Shown here one piece after another: positions 5,562-6,823 of a DNA stretch of 6,823 nucleotides. This DNA comes from Pseudomonadota bacterium (GTDB lineage: Bacteria; Myxococcota; Myxococcia; Myxococcales; Myxococcaceae): NCBI GenBank assembly GCA_023424585.1, contig JAFADT010000802.1:1-6823 (forward strand), written 5' to 3'. How positions within the stretch are numbered: position 1 is the stretch's first letter; every line of letters begins with the position of its first letter. A program made the position numbers and the translations under genes. The notes beneath the pieces were generated by a model. The model saw only the letters and a program-made list of their open reading frames with translations. It ran no database searches and had not been told where the DNA came from.

Positions 5562-6639
5562 CCGCGTCCCCGCGAGCCGCCTTCGCCGGCAGGAGCGCCA
5601 GCACGCGGGCGAGCACCGCGACGCCCTCCTCGTACTCCGGCAGGTCGATGTGCTCGTCCGGCGTGTGGTCCAGGGCCGCGTCGCCGGGGCCATAGGCCAC
5701 GGTGGGCACGCGCCACGCGGAGGCCACGGTGTTCCAGTCGGACGTGCCCGTCTTCAGGCGCAGCGTGGGCTTCACGCCGCGCTCGCGGATGGCCTGCTTG
5801 AAGACGCGGGAGAGCGCGTCGTTGCCGTTCGTGGACACGGCGTCCTTCTTCGCCACGGTGCGCACCGTCACGGTGGGCACCGTGGCGAGCGCCGCGAGCA
5901 GGGCGTCGGTGTCCGTGGACGGGCCGGTGCGGATGCTCACCGCGGCCGTGGCCCACTCCTCCGTCTCCGTGGCGCCGGTGTGGAAGGCGTTGAGGGAGGG
6001 CAGGTTCTGCTCGAAGAGGGACGGCCGCTCCCGGTTCCAGTCGTCGCACAGGCGCCTGAGCGCGCTCCACGCGTCGACGACGTGCTCGGCGGCGGCGCGG
6101 TAGTCGCGGCTCGCGGTGTGGCGGCGGCTGGCGCGGTGCTCCAGGTCCAGGCGCAGCAGCCCCTTGTAGCCGAGCGTCACCGCGTGCGCGCCGCTGGGCT
6201 CGCCGTTGATGACGAAGTCCGGGGCGTACTGGTCGCGCACGTGCAGGGCGCCGCGCGTGATGGCGACCTCCTCCTCCACGCAGCCCAGCAGGAGGAACTG
6301 CTTGCCGGCGCGCTCGGCGGCGTCCAGCAGCTCCACGGCCTCGATGAACGCGCACAGGGGGCCCTTGGCGTCCACCGCGCCCCGGCCGTAGAGCCTCTGT
6401 CCCTCCAGCCGCACGGGCACCACGCCGGGCACGGTGTCGATGTGGCCGAGGAACGCGATGACGGTGTCCCCATCGCCATAGCGAGCGACGGCGTTGCCCA
6501 CGGCGTCGGTGTGCGCCCGCCAGCCGCGAGCCCCCAGCCGCTCCACCAGCGCACGGGAGAAGGACGCCTCCTGGTGGCTGGGGCTGTACTGCTCCACCAT
6601 CCAGCGCAACAAGCCGGCGCCGGGTTCACGCGTCCGCAT
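5557..6639 (-). CDS. lysK: M20 metallohydrolase, [LysW]-lysine/[LysW]-ornithine hydrolase
   Basis: A 360-residue M20-family enzyme. In LysW-carrier biosynthesis this enzyme cleaves the isopeptide bond that ties lysine (or ornithine) to the C-terminal glutamate of LysW, releasing the amino acid in the last step. Metal-site residues are visible in order: GHIDTVPG (H66, D68), GAVDAKGP (D90, bridging aspartate), CVEEE (E122 catalytic base, E123 ligand), GEPSG (E147) and DHTPDEH (325-330, final histidine). LysK-like traits that separate it from ArgE and DapE are GRGAVDAKGPL, TLGYKG (155-160), KTGTSDWN (296-303) and YGPGDAALDHTPDEHIDLPEY (partly cited, 316 onward). The dimerisation/lid domain spans roughly 165-270. 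ATG 6639 starts 14 nt inside the end of the upstream kinase gene, so the two are translationally coupled. Lysine versus ornithine specificity cannot be decided here. Confidence 0.9.
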   Translation of the reverse strand: MRTREPGAGLLRWMVEQYSPSHQEASFSRALVERLGARGWRAHTDAVGNAVARYGDGDTVIAFLGHIDTVPGVVPVRLEGQRLYGRGAVDAKGPLCAFIEAVELLDAAERAGKQFLLLGCVEEEVAITRGALHVRDQYAPDFVINGEPSGAHAVTLGYKGLLRLDLEHRASRRHTASRDYRAAAEHVVDAWSALRRLCDDWNRERPSLFEQNLPSLNAFHTGATETEEWATAAVSIRTGPSTDTDALLAALATVPTVTVRTVAKKDAVSTNGNDALSRVFKQAIRERGVKPTLRLKTGTSDWNTVASAWRVPTVAYGPGDAALDHTPDEHIDLPEYEEGVAVLARVLALLPAKAARGDAA

Positions 6640-6823
6640 TCGCTCCGCCTTGCTCGCGCAGGGTGAACTTCGTGCCGCCCGCCTCCTCCAGGGCGGAGAA
6701 CACCGGCCGCGCGACGCGAGACGCGCTCACATAGGCGGTCGGGACCCCGCGTTGCAACGCCCGGCGCACGGCCTCCAGCTTGTAGCGCATGCGTCCGCCC
6801 GCGAGCGGCATGCAGCCCTCCAC
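6626..6823 (-). CDS. lysZ: Amino-acid kinase, LysZ-like ([LysW]-aminoadipate/glutamate kinase), C-terminal fragment
   Basis: Only the last 65 residues are in the window; the frame runs off the right edge, and the first visible codon (GTG) is internal. The fragment contains PLAGGRMRYKLEAVRRALQR followed by GVPTAYVSASRVARPVFSAL and ends in a short tail after GGTKFTL. The GG-x-M-x-x-K-x-x-A block, then a GVP...VSAS-type strand and an ALE..GGT ending, is the normal C-terminus of the ArgB/LysZ branch of the amino-acid kinase family, where this region closes over the nucleotide. Adjacency to and a 14-nt overlap with lysK favour LysZ, which phosphorylates the gamma/side-chain carboxylate of aminoadipate or glutamate attached to LysW. 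A plain N-acetylglutamate kinase is the alternative. Confidence 0.75.
   Translation of the reverse strand: MEGCMPLAGGRMRYKLEAVRRALQRGVPTAYVSASRVARPVFSALEEAGGTKFTLREQGGANADA

Noticed and set aside
4419..5801. 460-codon plus-strand frame across the transporter and into lysK
   Set aside because: A/G/R/P-rich shadow frame in another phase of the transporter; it crosses two real genes.
5465..6666. Long alternative frames on both strands over lysK
   Set aside because: They are out-of-phase copies of lysK, whose metal-binding motifs clearly identify the true frame.
1..6823. Anti-phage defence island, mobile element or CRISPR
   Set aside because: No transposase, integrase, direct repeat array or nuclease is visible. 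The STAND-like fragment alone does not establish a defence system.

Overview
The window is very GC-rich with strong G/C preference at third codon positions. It carries a long STAND-PEGA-SUMF1 signalling-type protein, a lipoprotein, a pseudouridine synthase and LysW-carrier amino acid biosynthesis genes. Together these suggest a myxobacterium of the Myxococcus/Corallococcus type. This is inferred from protein character and composition; no marker gene proves it. No RNA gene, CRISPR array, insertion sequence or prophage gene is visible.

Layout, left to right. (1) Positions 1-2039, plus strand: the C-terminal 678 residues of a large membrane protein that begins upstream. It has the tail of an nSTAND1-like NTPase, one membrane helix, a helical region, a PEGA domain and a SUMF1/formylglycine-generating-enzyme-fold domain whose catalytic cysteines appear to be missing. 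(2) 2046-2564, minus: a RimJ/RimL-type GNAT acetyltransferase. Its start lacks a clear ribosome site and lies 10 nt after a 16-codon mini-ORF (2575-2625) that has a good one. (3) 2565-2791: a divergent intergenic region of 227 bp holding that mini-ORF and a cluster of CGTGC/GCACG inverted repeats. (4) 2792-3088, plus: an unrecognised, highly charged 98-residue protein with a strong Shine-Dalgarno site. (5) 4217-3085, minus: an RluA/RluD-family pseudouridine synthase followed 20 nt later by a 60-residue putative lipoprotein. (6) 4318-5553, plus: a DHA3/EntS-like MFS transporter divergent from the synthase. (7) 6823-5557, minus: the C-terminus of an amino-acid kinase (LysZ-like) overlapping by 14 nt the start of a complete M20 hydrolase of the LysK type.

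How genes work together. The only clear metabolic unit is the kinase-LysK pair. In LysW pathways the kinase phosphorylates the LysW-bound aminoadipate (or glutamate), and LysK later releases lysine (or ornithine) from LysW. The remaining genes look like independent housekeeping or accessory functions packed tightly. All three convergent gene pairs meet with 6 nt or less between them or overlap. At two of these junctions the two TGA stops sit inside a perfect inverted repeat. There is no gene-free stretch above 300 bp.
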